Below are positions 1 to 13,200 of a stretch of DNA of 64,000 bases, one piece after another. The stretch spans positions 146,086,308 through 146,150,307 of the forward strand of contig NC_135717.1 of NCBI RefSeq assembly GCF_964656455.1, written 5' to 3'. The first letter of the stretch is position 1. The number at the start of each line of letters is the position of its first letter. The notes beneath the pieces were generated by a model, which was not told the DNA's origin, searched no databases, and was given only the letters and a program-made list of their open reading frames with translations. Source of the DNA: Halichoerus grypus (lineage: Eukaryota; Chordata; Mammalia; Carnivora; Phocidae). A program made the position numbers and the translations under genes.

Positions 1-604
1 CTGGGTTATATGCATTTCATGTGTATGATAGCATATGTGGGTGTGGGTGTGTGCATGCACATAGCTATCGTATGTCTAGAAAATGGACTTTAATTGAATG
101 GAAAAATCAATTGAGTTTACAAAGAGATTGACATCATTGTTTGTTCAGATGAATCAGAGTTACAGTTCCAAACCAGAGACTCATTTACAGGAATGGAGTA
201 AACCCACAGTTTATCCTAAGCACTCAGCTGATGAATGCACATGATCCCAGGATGCTCTTCATAAGTAATTTTTAAAAGTTGACTTTCCCAGTCAGGGGGG
301 GAAGGAATGACTAGAGCAAAGGCTGAGAAAACTGACTTAGTTAAAAGCTCACGTCAAATATTAATACTAGTCGTCTTTATGACAGAGTCGTAAATAATTG
401 AAATTGAAGTAGAGATGTGGCTGAAAGGAATGTTACAAATAGAAACATGGAAAATATGTGAGAAATTTGAAATAATTAGGATTTCAGCTCAGTTTAGTAG
501 ATATGCATTTAATCCTAATAGATTGTAAACCTTGCAAGAATACAATGAGGAGTTAAGAGTCCTTTCCTTTAGAAGGTCACAGTTGCAGAGGAGGAAAAAA
601 TAAT
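1..604. other. Upstream intergenic sequence, nothing recognised
   Basis: AT-rich single-copy-looking DNA with a short TG-rich patch near 35-60. I see no exon, RNA gene or clear repeat on either strand. Confidence 0.5.
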
Positions 605-1150
605 TTTCCCTCTACACTTCTAGATTCTTGGCTGAGAAACCCTATAATAAAAGACAGATTAACAGGAGAAAAACAAACAGAAGTTTAATAACATGCATAC
701 CGTCTGTATACATGGAGATATCCATGGGAGGTAACTCCCCCAAATGACCCAACCCTCCACCTTAAATGCCATCTCCTGCTAAAGACAAGAGAAGATATTG
801 AGGTGGGTGAGGGAGCCAGAGATGGAAGGCTACCAAGAAAAGCACCATAGACAAGTGTAAGGTTGCTGTGCAGATTTAAGTCCTTCTCCACTGGTAAGAG
901 TTTCTTTGGCCATTCCTCCTCTTCCTGGTACACGGAGGGAGACGCCCTTACAAATGGGGATCTTCCCTATTACCATAAATATGTTTTACAAAAAGGTAAC
1001 TCCTACATGGTTTTCAGAGCTCCTATGTCTACTGTTTCTTAAAAATAACCATTTCAAGAGAATCAATACACCAAAGAGCATATTTTGGGGTGGCAAATTC
1101 TGCTCTCTTTCCCAGTTTGCCACAAATAGATGAGCATTTAGCAGAAACCG
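605..1150. repeat. Possible ancient LTR-like interspersed repeat
   Basis: The stretch has higher GC than its flanks. Its opening, with an AGTTTAATAACATGCAT-type phrase near 682-698, recalls old mammalian LTR fragments read antisense. The reading frames here have no protein-like character. The family is not identified and the boundaries are approximate; it could also be unique sequence. Confidence 0.25.
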
Positions 1151-3830
1151 GGAGGAGTAGAAGTAGATGAAACTACTTTCGGAATTCAAACTTGGAAAGG
1201 TTTACTTTTACAGTCTTTTAAAAAATGAGAGATGATATCAGAAATGAGGGACATGGAAACCAACGGGAAGATGGAGGGCAGATTCCAGATGGTAGAAACC
1301 CCACAGGTGAAGTTTTAGGTATTAGAGTATTAAAAAGCTGGAGAGCCTGGGAAGCTGTTAATGGGGATGACGGAGCCTCCAAAGGGACAGGAAGAAATCG
1401 ACTGGAAAGGAAGAACTCATCAAGTTGTTTCTGAGATTTCCCATCTCCAAACTAAATAAGTCCACAGACCACTCTTTCCAAATGCCAATCTTACAGGCAT
1501 TTCTGTTGCCTATTTCAAGTAATTACCTAATAAAGGTCTGACTAAATTCACAGTAGAAGCTCTGAAGTCTATGTAGATAGGGATGTTGCAGTCTATAGGT
1601 ACCTAGAATACACCTATTTAGATGGATAAATAGATAAACCTATTTGGAGTTAGCCACTCTATGGTGACCTCAAACTAGAAGGCCAACACATGAAGATTAT
1701 CAAAGGGTGATAGTCAAACTCTGTATTACTTATTTTATGGGCTAAATAAATGCTAGCAGGATTTTAGGCAAAGCCTTTAAAGTAAAAATAGTTTACCCAT
1801 CTCCATAGGAAAGCACCTGAAATCCTGCTTTAAAGGCATCATTTGGGTATTTCCCAGAGTACTTTTTAAAGGCAAATATCCACACATAGCCTACCCTCTG
1901 AAAACAAATCATTTAATTGGCTTTTCTATCACTTGAAGGCACCAGGGCTAAAAAGGAAAGGGGTAACAGATTTTTTAAAATACCAATAGAGATCAGATAA
2001 AGTTTATCTATATCATAATTTTACCACAAAAATTACACATCTTTTTTTTTTTTCCCCTAGAAGAAAAATAGTGTCTAGCATCTATTTGATTTTGGATCAT
2101 TTGACATTAGTTAACACATTTTCCCCCCAAACTTTCCGATTTATTATATATTTAAAACAATTCTCACATTTACAGCTAATATTCAAGTGATATTTTGTCA
2201 ACATTTCCTTGAGCTTTATTTATTAATCACTTGAGGAGAATAGGGATCACACTTCCTCTTTACTAGTAGGCTGCTATCACACATTTTTAAAGATTATTCT
2301 TTGTATTTGCAATCCAAAAGCAGATAAAGCAACTAATTTAAATATCGCACAGAGAATATAAAGTTCCTCTATTTTTTTCTCATAAGGTGGCTTTAAAAGG
2401 ATTCTGTCACAAAGATAGTGAGAAGAAAGTAAATATAATCCTCAGAATTCTAATTAAGTGAAAATAAAAAGCCTTTCAAACCTCTGTTGCGCCCTCGTGT
2501 GGTAGGAAAGCAAGTGTTTAGCAGTATGTATTTCACATTTCTTTGCCAATTAATGACCCTTCGTATAAAACTTTCTCCAAGTGAGTCATGTTCAGTATTG
2601 CGTTGTACATTAAGTTCTTAAAACAAACTAAAAGTAAGAAAAATATCCGTTGTTAAATTTCTGAACATCAAATTATACAAATGATTCCTTGATGTTTTAA
2701 ATAATTACTGTTTGGAATTAAACCATTTTCTTAAGTTTAAGGTAAAATAGAGAAGTTAATCTCTTACAATATACCATAAAATATAAATCAACTCTCTATA
2801 GAAAATAATCCAGGTTTTTCTCTATTGTTATTACATGACTGATATATTTAAAAGTGAAAAAGTCTCAGATACTTTTACCTTCAAATATTCACATTCCTAA
2901 TAGCATCCCCTTTTCAGATCACTCCGTGTATCCTGAAATACTTAATACAAGAAGAAAGCTTCATTCCAAAAGATATTTTGAGCAATTTTTTTTTCTGAGA
3001 ACCCAGAGATGAAATGAGTATCATTGTAATTTATAAAATATGATGCAAAGACATTGTCTTAGAAATCTGACTTTGGTGGATGGTGATTGTTTAGGATTGT
3101 TTCCTTTCCAAAAGAACAATTTCATTTTTATGACTATAACAGGAGAAAAAAATTGATGCAATGGTGAAAACCAGTGAGAAGGGGATTATAAAAAGAATAG
3201 GATATAACATCAATGAATCTAAAAGGAGCAGAGCAATGCAGAGAGAAAAGAGTAAAGTATCAGAAAACCTCAGGGATATAATAATATGTATTTCCACATA
3301 AATAGTTTATAGTTGGATTTCATAAACATGACATTGTTTTTGTAAGACATTTAACCAAAAGTCAGCATACATAACTCAGTCATTCTCCCAGTTACTTAAA
3401 ATAAAAACTTTTCAATTTGTTAAGAAATAACGTCCTATTCCTTAGAGCTACTAGTCTTTTGTTTTTTTGTTTTCTTCCTTTTTTTTTTTTTGCTTAATCC
3501 CTATACCTTAACTTATTCTCTGATTATCTTCCACTTTCTTCCTTCTTCTAGTATTCATTATCTAAAACCTGTATTTGTCCCTAAACCACAAAACATTTGC
3601 TCACAAGTGTGGGTTATCAGAAAAGAACCCCAACTCTTTAAGACTTCCAAAGCTTAAGAATTATTGATTTCATGCATTCATCCTGGAGACTTTGCTTATA
3701 TTAGAAATAACAGAGCTCATGCTTCACAAAATCAAAATGACAACTTCTTGGAGTCAGAAATGAGAGGAAATGGGGAAAGAGAGGCACTGTAAATTTTTTG
3801 TTTTTTTCCCAATGTGCTCTATATGGAATT
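1151..3830. other. NTS upstream flank, mostly unassigned
   Basis: AT-rich intergenic DNA with several poly-T runs (for example 2041-2053 and 3478-3491). I recognise no exon or repeat family. The one notable element is the CTCF-like match at 2486-2502, listed separately. Confidence 0.5.
2486..2502 (-). promoter_or_regulatory. CTCF-like binding motif
   Basis: Read on the minus strand the bases are CCACACGAGGGCGCAAC, which closely follows the CTCF core (CCAC, two or three variable bases, GGGCGC). The local sequence is otherwise AT-rich, so this GC-rich word with two CpGs stands out. It lies about 1.6 kb upstream of the NTS TATA box, with the motif pointing away from the gene. A motif match alone does not prove occupancy. 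Confidence 0.5.
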
Positions 3831-3848
3831 GCTTTTGAATGATTCCTG

Positions 3849-3855
3849 TGCGTCA
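3849..3855 (+). promoter_or_regulatory. CRE/AP-1-like site upstream of NTS
   Basis: TGCGTCA differs by one base from the AP-1 consensus TGAGTCA and resembles a CRE half-site. It sits about 195 bases before the TATA box. The rat neurotensin promoter is known to be driven by combined AP-1 and CRE-type elements, so the position is reasonable. Function here is inferred. Confidence 0.35.
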
Positions 3856-3910
3856 GAAATCTGGAGCAACAGTGGCAATTAGGGTAGATGTCACGCTTTC
3901 ATTTGAAGTT

Positions 3911-3998
3911 CAGAAGTGGGGGAGGAGAGTGGGGGGACAAAGGAAAAGGGGAGGAGGAAGTGGAGAGAGGAGAGGAGGGATAGAGATGAAGGAGGGCA
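3911..3998 (+). promoter_or_regulatory. Purine-rich, G-run tract in the NTS promoter region
   Basis: Nearly all bases are purines on the plus strand, with G runs at 3918-3922, 3931-3936 and 3948-3951 and a later GGG at 3977-3979. Such tracts can adopt triplex or G-quadruplex forms and often flank promoters. It begins about 140 bases upstream of the TATA box. Confidence 0.4.
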
Positions 3999-4028
3999 CA
4001 TCCAGAAAAGATAATCCTTGTGCTATCA

Positions 4029-4036
4029 TGACATCA
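4029..4036 (+). promoter_or_regulatory. CRE-like site of the NTS core promoter
   Basis: TGACATCA is a one-mismatch CRE (TGACGTCA). It lies 12 bases before the TATA box. A proximal CRE-type element at this position is an established feature of the rat neurotensin promoter, responding to cAMP and growth-factor signals through ATF/CREB/Jun proteins. Binding in this species is inferred. Confidence 0.55.
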
Positions 4037-4048
4037 TCTTTCTGCATG

Positions 4049-4056
4049 TATATATA
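4049..4056 (+). promoter_or_regulatory. NTS TATA box
   Basis: TATATATA followed by GGG lies 137 bases upstream of the initiator ATG, leaving room for a start site near 4078-4085 and a 5' UTR of about 100 nt. The CRE-like site immediately upstream supports a real TATA-driven core promoter. Confidence 0.7.
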
Positions 4057-4079
4057 GGGAATGGCCAAAGCATCTCTCA

Positions 4080-4185
4080 TAGTTCACTTTCCAAGTCAGC
4101 TGAAGGCAAGAGGAAGCGCTAGAGAAAGCCCCCTTCGGTGTGTCTGTGACGTTTATGGACTTGGCTTGCTAGAGGGCTCAAGGAG
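4080..4185 (+). other. NTS: NTS 5' untranslated region (start approximate)
   Basis: The start is estimated from the TATA box at 4049-4056. The frame of the ATG at 4186 has a TGA at 4147-4149, so translation cannot begin further upstream. No intron is apparent before the ATG. Confidence 0.55.
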
Positions 4186-4258
4186 ATGATAGCAGGAATG
4201 AAAATCCAGCTGGCATGCATGATACTTCTGGCTTTCAGCTCTTGGAGTCTGTGCTCAG
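4186..4258 (+). CDS. NTS: NTS exon 1, coding part
   Basis: Encodes residues 1-24 and the first base of codon 25 (Asp): the signal peptide MIAGMKIQLACMILLAFSSW and four further residues. The exon ends CAG before the donor GTAAGC at 4259. The ATG at 4186 is preferred over the in-frame ATG at 4198 because it gives the family's usual length and an in-frame stop lies upstream. Confidence 0.95.
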
Positions 4259-7200
4259 GTAAGCTCAGCTGCATTTCACAGTTCCCTGAGGTGATTTTTT
4301 TCTTTTTTTGCACTATACTGCTACTTATGTTAATTCATCCAGGGAGAAGAGTTTTTCCTTTATTCTGGATTTGCTTTTTAGAGATAGAAACTGAATATAT
4401 TATTTCTCTGTCTTTATGATTACAAGAACTGAAAGATTTCATTTCTCTTTTTAAATCTGCAAGGTAATAAAAGAGATTTCAATGAAACATTTCATGCCCT
4501 CCCCTTGGAATGTAGCCACCAGAGTAGAAAAACTGTGGAGAACTTAAATTAGGCTGGTCAAAATCTGATGAGAAGTGTAGCTGCATTACCTGTCAAAGTG
4601 AGAACCCATAGTTAAAACCCATTCCATTCAAAATGCTTTTTCTCATCCTCAGTCATTCTTTTAGGAAGCAGTGGCTTCTCCCTCCCCCAATTATTTTCTT
4701 AACTATGTGTGTATGTTAAGATAAAGTGAAAACTGATGTTTAATGAGTAAATGAATGAACCATTATTTATAGAAAATTATTTCTAAAAAATATAAAAATA
4801 TTCCAAGTACTGTTAGATAATACATTTTGTATAGTCTTTCTATGTGACAAATAAGCATACAATTAATTTAATTTTTTTGCATGTTGTTTAAGTTCATGCA
4901 AAATGTAACTGGAAAATTGGTATAGTTATATTAATGGGAATTATTTACCTACAGAGTGTTTTGCATGTGATAATTAAGAAGCCGTGTATTGCTAAATATC
5001 TACCAATAACTTATCTTGAAAATAAGACTTAAATTTAAAAGAGTAACATGTAATGTTATAATATTGCAATATCACATCAAAGTGGGGAAAAAGAATAGGG
5101 GATAAATGCAGCAAAAATCATTTAGCTTGTTGTATACCTTTATATTTTAGTAATATGACATTGAAATATTTAATTCAAACTCCTGTTATGATTTTATTTA
5201 AATTATGAAATTAAAACTAGCAGAAGACATAAATGTTACTTTGCAAAATTTTTAATTTATTTTAATCATGAGAAAAAGATCTTGAGCTTCTAACTTTGCA
5301 AAATTTTTAATGATAAATACCAAATTTTCTACAATTATGATTTTGTCTATTACATGAGGTTAAAGGTATATTTAGAGTGTATGAGAAAAATTAGACTATT
5401 GATTAAACACTGTGTTTATTAACTCTTGGAGCTTCTTGCTGTGATCAGCCAGAATTTGTAGGGATTTTGATATACATTTTTCATAAATGGCTAAAGGAAT
5501 TTGTCATTCCCTTGAGAAACAGACTGGCCTTGAACAAATAGGGCAAAAAGAGCTCTGGTGTAACTTAGGTCCTGGATACAATTTAACAAGTGGTTACTCT
5601 AAGTGTGACACTTCTTTTCAAAAACAGTGTGTACTGCAAGGAAGATAGTCATTTTAACATCTGCTTTGTTTTATGACAGATCAGTGAGTATGAATGAAGT
5701 CATGTAATTATGATGTTCTATAACTTTATTTCTATTACTTACAGTATTTTCTAAAGTTTTCTTCTCTGCAATATATTCACTGGGGGAAACTGGAAAGGAT
5801 ATCCTAATAAAAGTCAGAAGTCCATTTTCAACACAATTACACATGTATTGATGGACAACCCCATTTTGGCTTAACCAATTTGCTTAATAGCCTGTGATAA
5901 AATAGCTAAATACACAAAATTCTAAATTCTTAAAGTAGAAAAACAAATCTTTCCAAGTGTTTTGTAAAATAGCATCTCAAGTTCACTAAATCTCAGTGTC
6001 TTTCTTTTTCTAAAATGATCAGTAAATAATTCCCCTTGGTTTTGAAAAACATTTTGTACACATCTTTTCATTATGTTGTTTTAAAAATATCAATATGCAT
6101 ATATTCTATATATATAAACTATTGCTGGTAAAAATTAACCAGCATTTTTTATGAAATCTCTACTATATGATATAATCAGTTTTGTTTTTTTTTTTTAAAT
6201 ACTGAGATTCAGAGATTAAACAACTCCAATACGTCAATAGCTCTTTTGGTATGTAATCATGTGTTTATTTTCTTAGGAGTGTTTTTATTATTCTAGCTGC
6301 CTGTTAGCCCAAAATAAAACCATAATTATTTTTTTCTGAATATTATTTTAAGGATAATAAGTGCATAGAAAAACAATAAGCTTCTAAGACTAAATTTTTT
6401 TGAGATTAATCTAAAATCTGTAGGTTACAATACAATTATTTGATATATGTTATATAGTAAACATGTGGTTTTGATTTTACTCAGATTCAGAAGAGGAAAT
6501 GAAAGCATTAGAAGCAGATTTATTGACCAATATGCATACATCAAAGGTAACTTTTTCTTTTCTTTAACCAAGGACTGAAGAACATATAAGCTCTCATTAT
6601 AAACATGGTGTCTTTTTCCTATAGTTAATAACTTCCCGTCAAGACTGAAAAGTTCATCAAGAGGCATTTCCTTTCTCGGGAAACTTTTCCTTGAGTTCAA
6701 AGGAGTTAAGGGTGTTGATGCAAAAGGGAACGAAATTATAGTGACTATCAATCAGCATATTGCAACTTTAATTAGGTAGTCACATATTATTTATGTGGAG
6801 ATGAAAATGTATTTAAAGGAATCCTGTTTCCATTCCTATCACATCGTGTATGGCAAAAGGTATGCCTCAAGTTAAATCCATTCAGGAAAATGAAGTTGAC
6901 ATTTTGGTTATATTGGGAAGAGTAAAATGGAGTTCTAAATTAAAAATGAAAGTTCATGACAACTCATGAAATAAATGTGGTAGAAACTAAAGAGCAGTAG
7001 ACTGCAAACAGAAGCTTGGAGATCTAATCCTCCAACTGTGAATTTACGAACTATTTGATCTTAAGCAAGGGGCTTCCTTAACATCGCTTGCCTTCGTTTC
7101 CTTATTTTTAAACGCTGGGGTTGGGGCTAGATTTACATTCTCCCTATAACAGAAGTATCATCTACACTTGTTTATGGTTTTTATGGAACCAAGTGAAATT

Positions 7201-10200
7201 TTGTATACCCGTACCTGTTATTTCTCTGTTGGTGTCTTGAGAACAAGAGTCCTAAAGATCCCAACCTGTACCTAGGAATAAAACACAATTAGAAAACACC
7301 TGATTACCGTGCTACCACACAGTATTGATTTAGCCGGGGTGAGTCGATCAGTGTGTATCTAAAACAGGAATGGAAAAAGTGTTCCCAACCGAAAGACGTT
7401 TCTCAAAGAAAAATAAATTTTGAGTTGAGGCGGACCCTTGGTACAATTACTATTATAAGCACTGAGATATCAATGCAAAGGATTCAACAGATGTTATAGT
7501 AAGAAAGTCAATGCTCACGGGGCGCCTGGGTGGCTCAGTCGTTAAGCGTCTGCCTTCGGCTCCGGTCATGATCCCAGAGTCCTGGGATCGAGCCCCGCAT
7601 CGGGCTCCAGAGAGCCCGCTTCTCCCTCTCCTACTCCTCCTGCTTGTGTTCCCTCTCTGTCAAATAAATAAAACCTTTAAAAAAAAAAAAAAAGAAAGAA
7701 AGTCAGTGCTCAAAACTCCTGTCTAATTTTTGAAGCAATACTCCAACTCAGGTCCTGTCACCTCACGTTTCTCTTCCCTAATTGGATAAGCATGTTCTAG
7801 GTACAACAATCCCTATTATATTTGTAGAATTATCTTTGATAGTGGGTTTGAAGGGGAAATACCCATTTCTTGTCTGTATTTGAGAATATAAGACATCATT
7901 ATCTGAAAGCTAACAAAGATATGTTGTCTACTATGATCCTTAAAAGACATTTGGGGAAAATTCGAGTGCATATATTTTTACCATTGCCCAGATCTACAAA
8001 AGTTGAATGGATTGAAACCAATTTTTTTCATAATTTGGTAGGCTTCATATCAGGAAAGATCAAATTTAGTTTAGTCATTAAAACTCAATAACTAAATAAT
8101 AACCTTAAGATAATGGATCCCTTGTTTAATACTCAGTCTGAATAGCAACGGTGACAATTACCTCAACTCAAAAATAGGAAGACAAGTAAAGCCAATAGTC
8201 TATGTTTAAAAATGGGGCAGATTGGAATGCCTTAGTTTCTCAGTAGAGATTTTACTCCTATAATTCTAAGTTTACATTGACACATAAAACTCCTAAATAA
8301 TCTCTAAAATGTAGTATAGTTTGGGAAGTGTTAGTTACTTTGTGAAAGCGTGGAGTTCTCTAGAGTTACAAGGGAAAAACAATTCCAGTTTATGGAGTGG
8401 TTTGGTTTTTCTCTTAAAAGAAATACATAAAAATATCGGCACAATAATTTTTTTTTCTTTTATTTAGTCTTGGAATATGTCTCGAAAATGCATCATGGAA
8501 AAAAAAATGGAATCGCATTGTCTCCTTTTAATTGAGAAAAGTAAAATACAATCTATAATGAGAAAGCACCCAGAAGCATCATTATTTCAGTTTTGCTGCT
8601 AGGATGGGAACAGAACGCTCAATTCATTCCTTATTTTTCACAAAACTACTATCGTTTATTTCTCTTTGACTCAGTTGATTTTTGGTGTGAGTAGAGTTCT
8701 ATGCAAATGAAAACTCCAAACTTACGATCATTTTAACTAAATTACCACATTTAAAAATTTAAGAGAATAGTATTTGATACTGGTAGAACTCCATTATTAA
8801 AAGCTTCAGAAAGCTTCAGGTTTCTTCTTTCCATTTTAAAGGTAAAATATGTGAGCAATTTCAGTTTTAAAGTAAAGCTATTTAGACTACTTTGGGAAAT
8901 GCTAATGGCAAATTTTACTTAAGCCACAGAAGGTCAAGAGAGAGTTCATAGCTTGAAAAGGGGAAGATAATTTTTTCTCACAATACAATTCTCTTTATTA
9001 CCAGGGCTAGTACTTTCATATTGTTCTATTAAGAAAGAGAACCTGGTATAGTATGTTTTCTTCAGGATCTCAAAAAGCTGCTACAATGTTGTAATTTTCT
9101 ATGGTCAAACTTAATGCCTAGTATACAGTAAGAGTTTAATAAGTATTTCTGAACTAACAATGGGAATCTAGGATTCATTACTAACCCTTCCATTTTGTAT
9201 TCAACTACGAAACTTCAGAGCTCCACCACAGATGGCTTAAATTATTTTCAATTCAGTGAAATGTTTGAATTCACAATTTGCTGACCTCATCTGAGTTCAA
9301 TGTACAGGGAGTGAGTATTGGTCATATAGATTAGCTCCCATTTAATTAAGGTAACAAAAGTTCGACCAGAATCTTATTTAGTATTAAAAACTTAAATCAA
9401 GTAATGCTAAGTAAGAACCACAAATACTCTTGTTTTCCTTATCTTGAAAACAAGAAGAGATAATATTCTAAATTTCTTATCTATAGGCTTAGGTCTATTA
9501 TAAACATTTGTATAAAATAATTTGATAATTAAGAATGTTTATTATTAAAGAAAAATTATTCATGATGCCAGCTAAAGGTAGTATGGAAGACTTTAGCCAA
9601 GAGGGCTACTGAAATGGGGGTTTTGCAGAGATTGGCTCAATTCCAAACACAACTAGGGCAAGTGTGCATTTATAGCTGAGGCAGAGTGGGGCTCAGTGGA
9701 TGGAATAAGAGGAAACATTAAGGCTAGAAGAATTCTTGCTAGAAGACACAACAGGATTCTGATATTAAGGACAGAAATGTGTTAAAGTATCTGATATTTG
9801 ATCAGGTATCTAGGGTGATCAGATACCAAGGGTGAGAGGCATGTACATGTGTAAATTGACTCAGCATGATTCTTGCTAAAACTGGACTAAGGAGACCAAG
9901 GACAGAGCCCAAAGTTGGGACCTCGTCAAGAAGGGGGCTCAGAGGAGCCTGATTCAAAGAAAGAGAGTCTTTGCCATTTTTTGAATGAAATAGTGAAACC
10001 TTATACAAAGTGTTCTCAAATGCAAGATTCCTACTTAGACATCCTTTGGTCAGTAGTGCTCTCTCTGCTGGGCTTCCTAGGTATGACAGGGACTAATGGG
10101 ACCTTAAATAATTACTGAGTCATGTAGTTGACTACTTTAACTGGCAGAAGGAAACCAGATGATTAATTCAGTTTCCTCATCCAAAAAAGTAACCAGATAA

Positions 10201-13200
10201 CACTAGTCCCAACAAATATTTTATGAATAAAGCATTCTGTGGTCAAATTAGTTTGGGAAACATTTGATACTATATTGACACCATTAAAAAGTTACAATGG
10301 GGCCCCTGGCTGACTCAGTAGGTAGAGCATGCAACTCTTGATCTCGGGGTTGTGAGTTTGAGCCTCACGTGGGGTGTAGAGATTACTTAAAAATAATAAA
10401 ATATTTAAAAATACATAAATAAAATTAAAAGTTACAATGAATATTTGCAAGTTAAAAGCTCTGAGGATACCAAAGTTCAAGAAATCTTTAAATTTTCTTT
10501 AAATTCAAGTTTTCCAATTTACTTGACAGTAGAACTCTTGGAAAAACAGTGAGTGCAGAACTGGTGTTCTAAGGAGTACACTTGAGAAAACACTCAATTA
10601 GATGATCTATAAAGAGCTTTCAAAATGTAAAAATATGGTATTCCATTAATTGGCATGATATAAGGTGTTGCTGCCAGACAATGGAGTATGTCCTCTCCAA
10701 GTTTCCCATAGCAGAAAAGTTTAAGCCATGGCTGGATAACTGTATTCACGGGGTATAGCTGAAAGGATTTCCAAACTGATTAAAACCTTCATATATAATA
10801 TTATTATATATCATAATAATGTTTTCAAGTGAATATCTTTGTACTCAAATATTTGCATGCTCTTCAAATAAAATCTTAATCAAAGAGTGTGCACACTTTG
10901 AATTGTAATGCAAAACACCCTTTAAAAAGTTACAACAGGGGCGCCTGGGTGGCTCAGTTGTTAAGCGTCTGCCTTCGGCTCAGGTCATGATCCCAGAGTC
11001 CTGGGATCGAGCCCCGCATCGGGCTCCCTGCTCGGCGGGAAGCCTGCTTCTCCCTCTTCCACTCCCCCTGCTTGTGTTCCCTCTCTTGCTGTGTCTCTCT
11101 CTGTCAAATAAATAAATAAAATCTTAAAAAAAAAAAAAAAAGTTACAACAATCTACACCCAGACTAACAAATATTTAGAAGAGGAAGTGTCTGTCTCCTC
11201 ATGTTCCTATAACTACACCAAATGAGTATGCCTATTCTTTTGAAAATCTTCTGATCTGGTGGTGGCCAAGTTGAACATCTTTCCACATATTTCTTTTTTG
11301 AGGAGTGATTCTGACTTGTTCACTCATTTTACTTATCTAAAGTTTAAATTTTTTTAGTTTTTTTTTTAATTGGTGGATTCAACAATTTCTTTTTGAAGAG
11401 CTCTCTCTACCTGTGTTAAGGATATTAACATTCTGGGGCAGCTTTTACAATATATCTTGCTTCTGATGTTGGTTCAGACTGTTAATTTTCCAGAGATGTT
11501 CTACACATTTATGTATTTAAAATTATCCTTTTCATTGTGGATTGTGGTTTGGATATTTGTTTAATAATACCTTTTTGGGTTTATAAAGCAAATTCTATAT
11601 ATTTAGACACTATTTTATTTTTACTCATATTTAACCCATCTGGATACTGTTAAACAACAATATGTCAAGAAAGTTATAACTAGATCTAAGTCCAGATTTC
11701 CTGGTAGCCACCTGTCCCAAGGATTTCAAATGCAAACTTTGCTATATGCTACACATTCATTTGTACTTGGACCAATTTTAGGATATTATTTCCTGTTGGG
11801 TCTAATGTTTACTCTTGCTCTATTAATTCACTCCTTTGATTACTGAGCCTTTCAGATACATTTCAATATCTGGTAGAATAAATTCCTCCTCATTACCTTT
11901 TCATTTTTCTAAATATTCTTGGTTATTCTCACACATTCATACTTCCAAATTAACATTATAATTATTTTGCCAAATCCCCACCTCCAAATTCCAGTCTCCC
12001 CATGTTTTCCAAATTGGAACTTCGATTCAAAATTGCATTACAGGTGGGGAGTAATTCAGAGAGAATTGACATGTGATATTACTGTTTTTGAATCCTCCCA
12101 TCATGGTTATGTGGTCATTCCCATCTATGTGTGTGTGTCTTTAGGAAAAATGTATGCTTTTCTTCATCTATGCCGTTTGAAATTTTTGTTAATTTTTATT
12201 ATTTTGCATTTTGGCTCTCCTAAGTCCTTATGTTTCCTCATTGATTGTTATTAGCACATAGGAAAGTTGTTGATGGTAATAGTGATTTTGGATAAGATCT
12301 TATTAAAAAATGGTAATTCTAGAAAATATTATAATTTGCAAATAAATATATTGATCAACTATGATGCTGCCTATGAGAACTATCAATGTGTGGAATGGAT
12401 TAGTGATCTTACACTACTGTAATTGTCCAAATCTATTAGTATCATCATAGTCCATGCTCCATTAGACACTAAGTTGAAGTATACCAAAGAGAATGGTAAT
12501 TTTAGTATTTTCATCTGTGATGTATACATATATTTGCATATTTATACTTACTATTATTTCTATTTTTTGCTTTGCTCATTTATGTGTGCTTGTGCGCATG
12601 TGTATAACTGTATTACATTTTTAAAAATAGAAATATAATCAATTTGGTGATATAAAGTTACTAAATAAATAACAGTGTAATTATTAGGCTAGAGTAACAA
12701 TTAGGCCCTAAAATGTAATGACTTAGCACAAGGGAAATTTATTTCTTATTCATATAATACAAGTTTTAACTACTTTTTTTTTTTTTAATTTTAAGTACCT
12801 ATTTTTTTCTATACTTCAGATCAGTAAAGCAAGCGTTTCTTCTTGGAAAATGACCCTGCTAAATGTTTGCAGTTTTGTAAATAACCTGAACAGCCAAGCC
12901 GAGGAAACAGGAGAGTTTCGTGAAGAGGAGCTTATTACAAGAAGGAAATTTCCCACTGCCTTAGATGGCTTTAGCTTGGAAGCAATGCTGACAATATACC
13001 AGCTCCAAAAAATCTGTCACAGCAGGGCCTTTCAACAATGGGAGGTAAAGCAAAAACAAAATACGAATGTAATTATCCATATACTAGTTAACTTTCATTT
13101 GTACTGATTTTTTTTTTTACCCTGATAATTATCATAACAGGAAGACTTACAAATATTGAAAAAGAATAAACCACGTGTTGAGGTTAACATTCCTTCAGAT

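Larger units (their letters stand above)
6547..12819 (+). other. NTS: NTS intron 2 (6273 bases)
   Basis: Phase 0 intron, acceptor ACTTCAG at 12813-12819. It holds three plus-strand CAN SINEs (7518, 10300, 10938), a MIR-like stretch near 7000-7150 and a decayed antisense L1-like stretch at about 11150-12250. The remaining sequence at 7713-10299 is unassigned. Confidence 0.8.
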
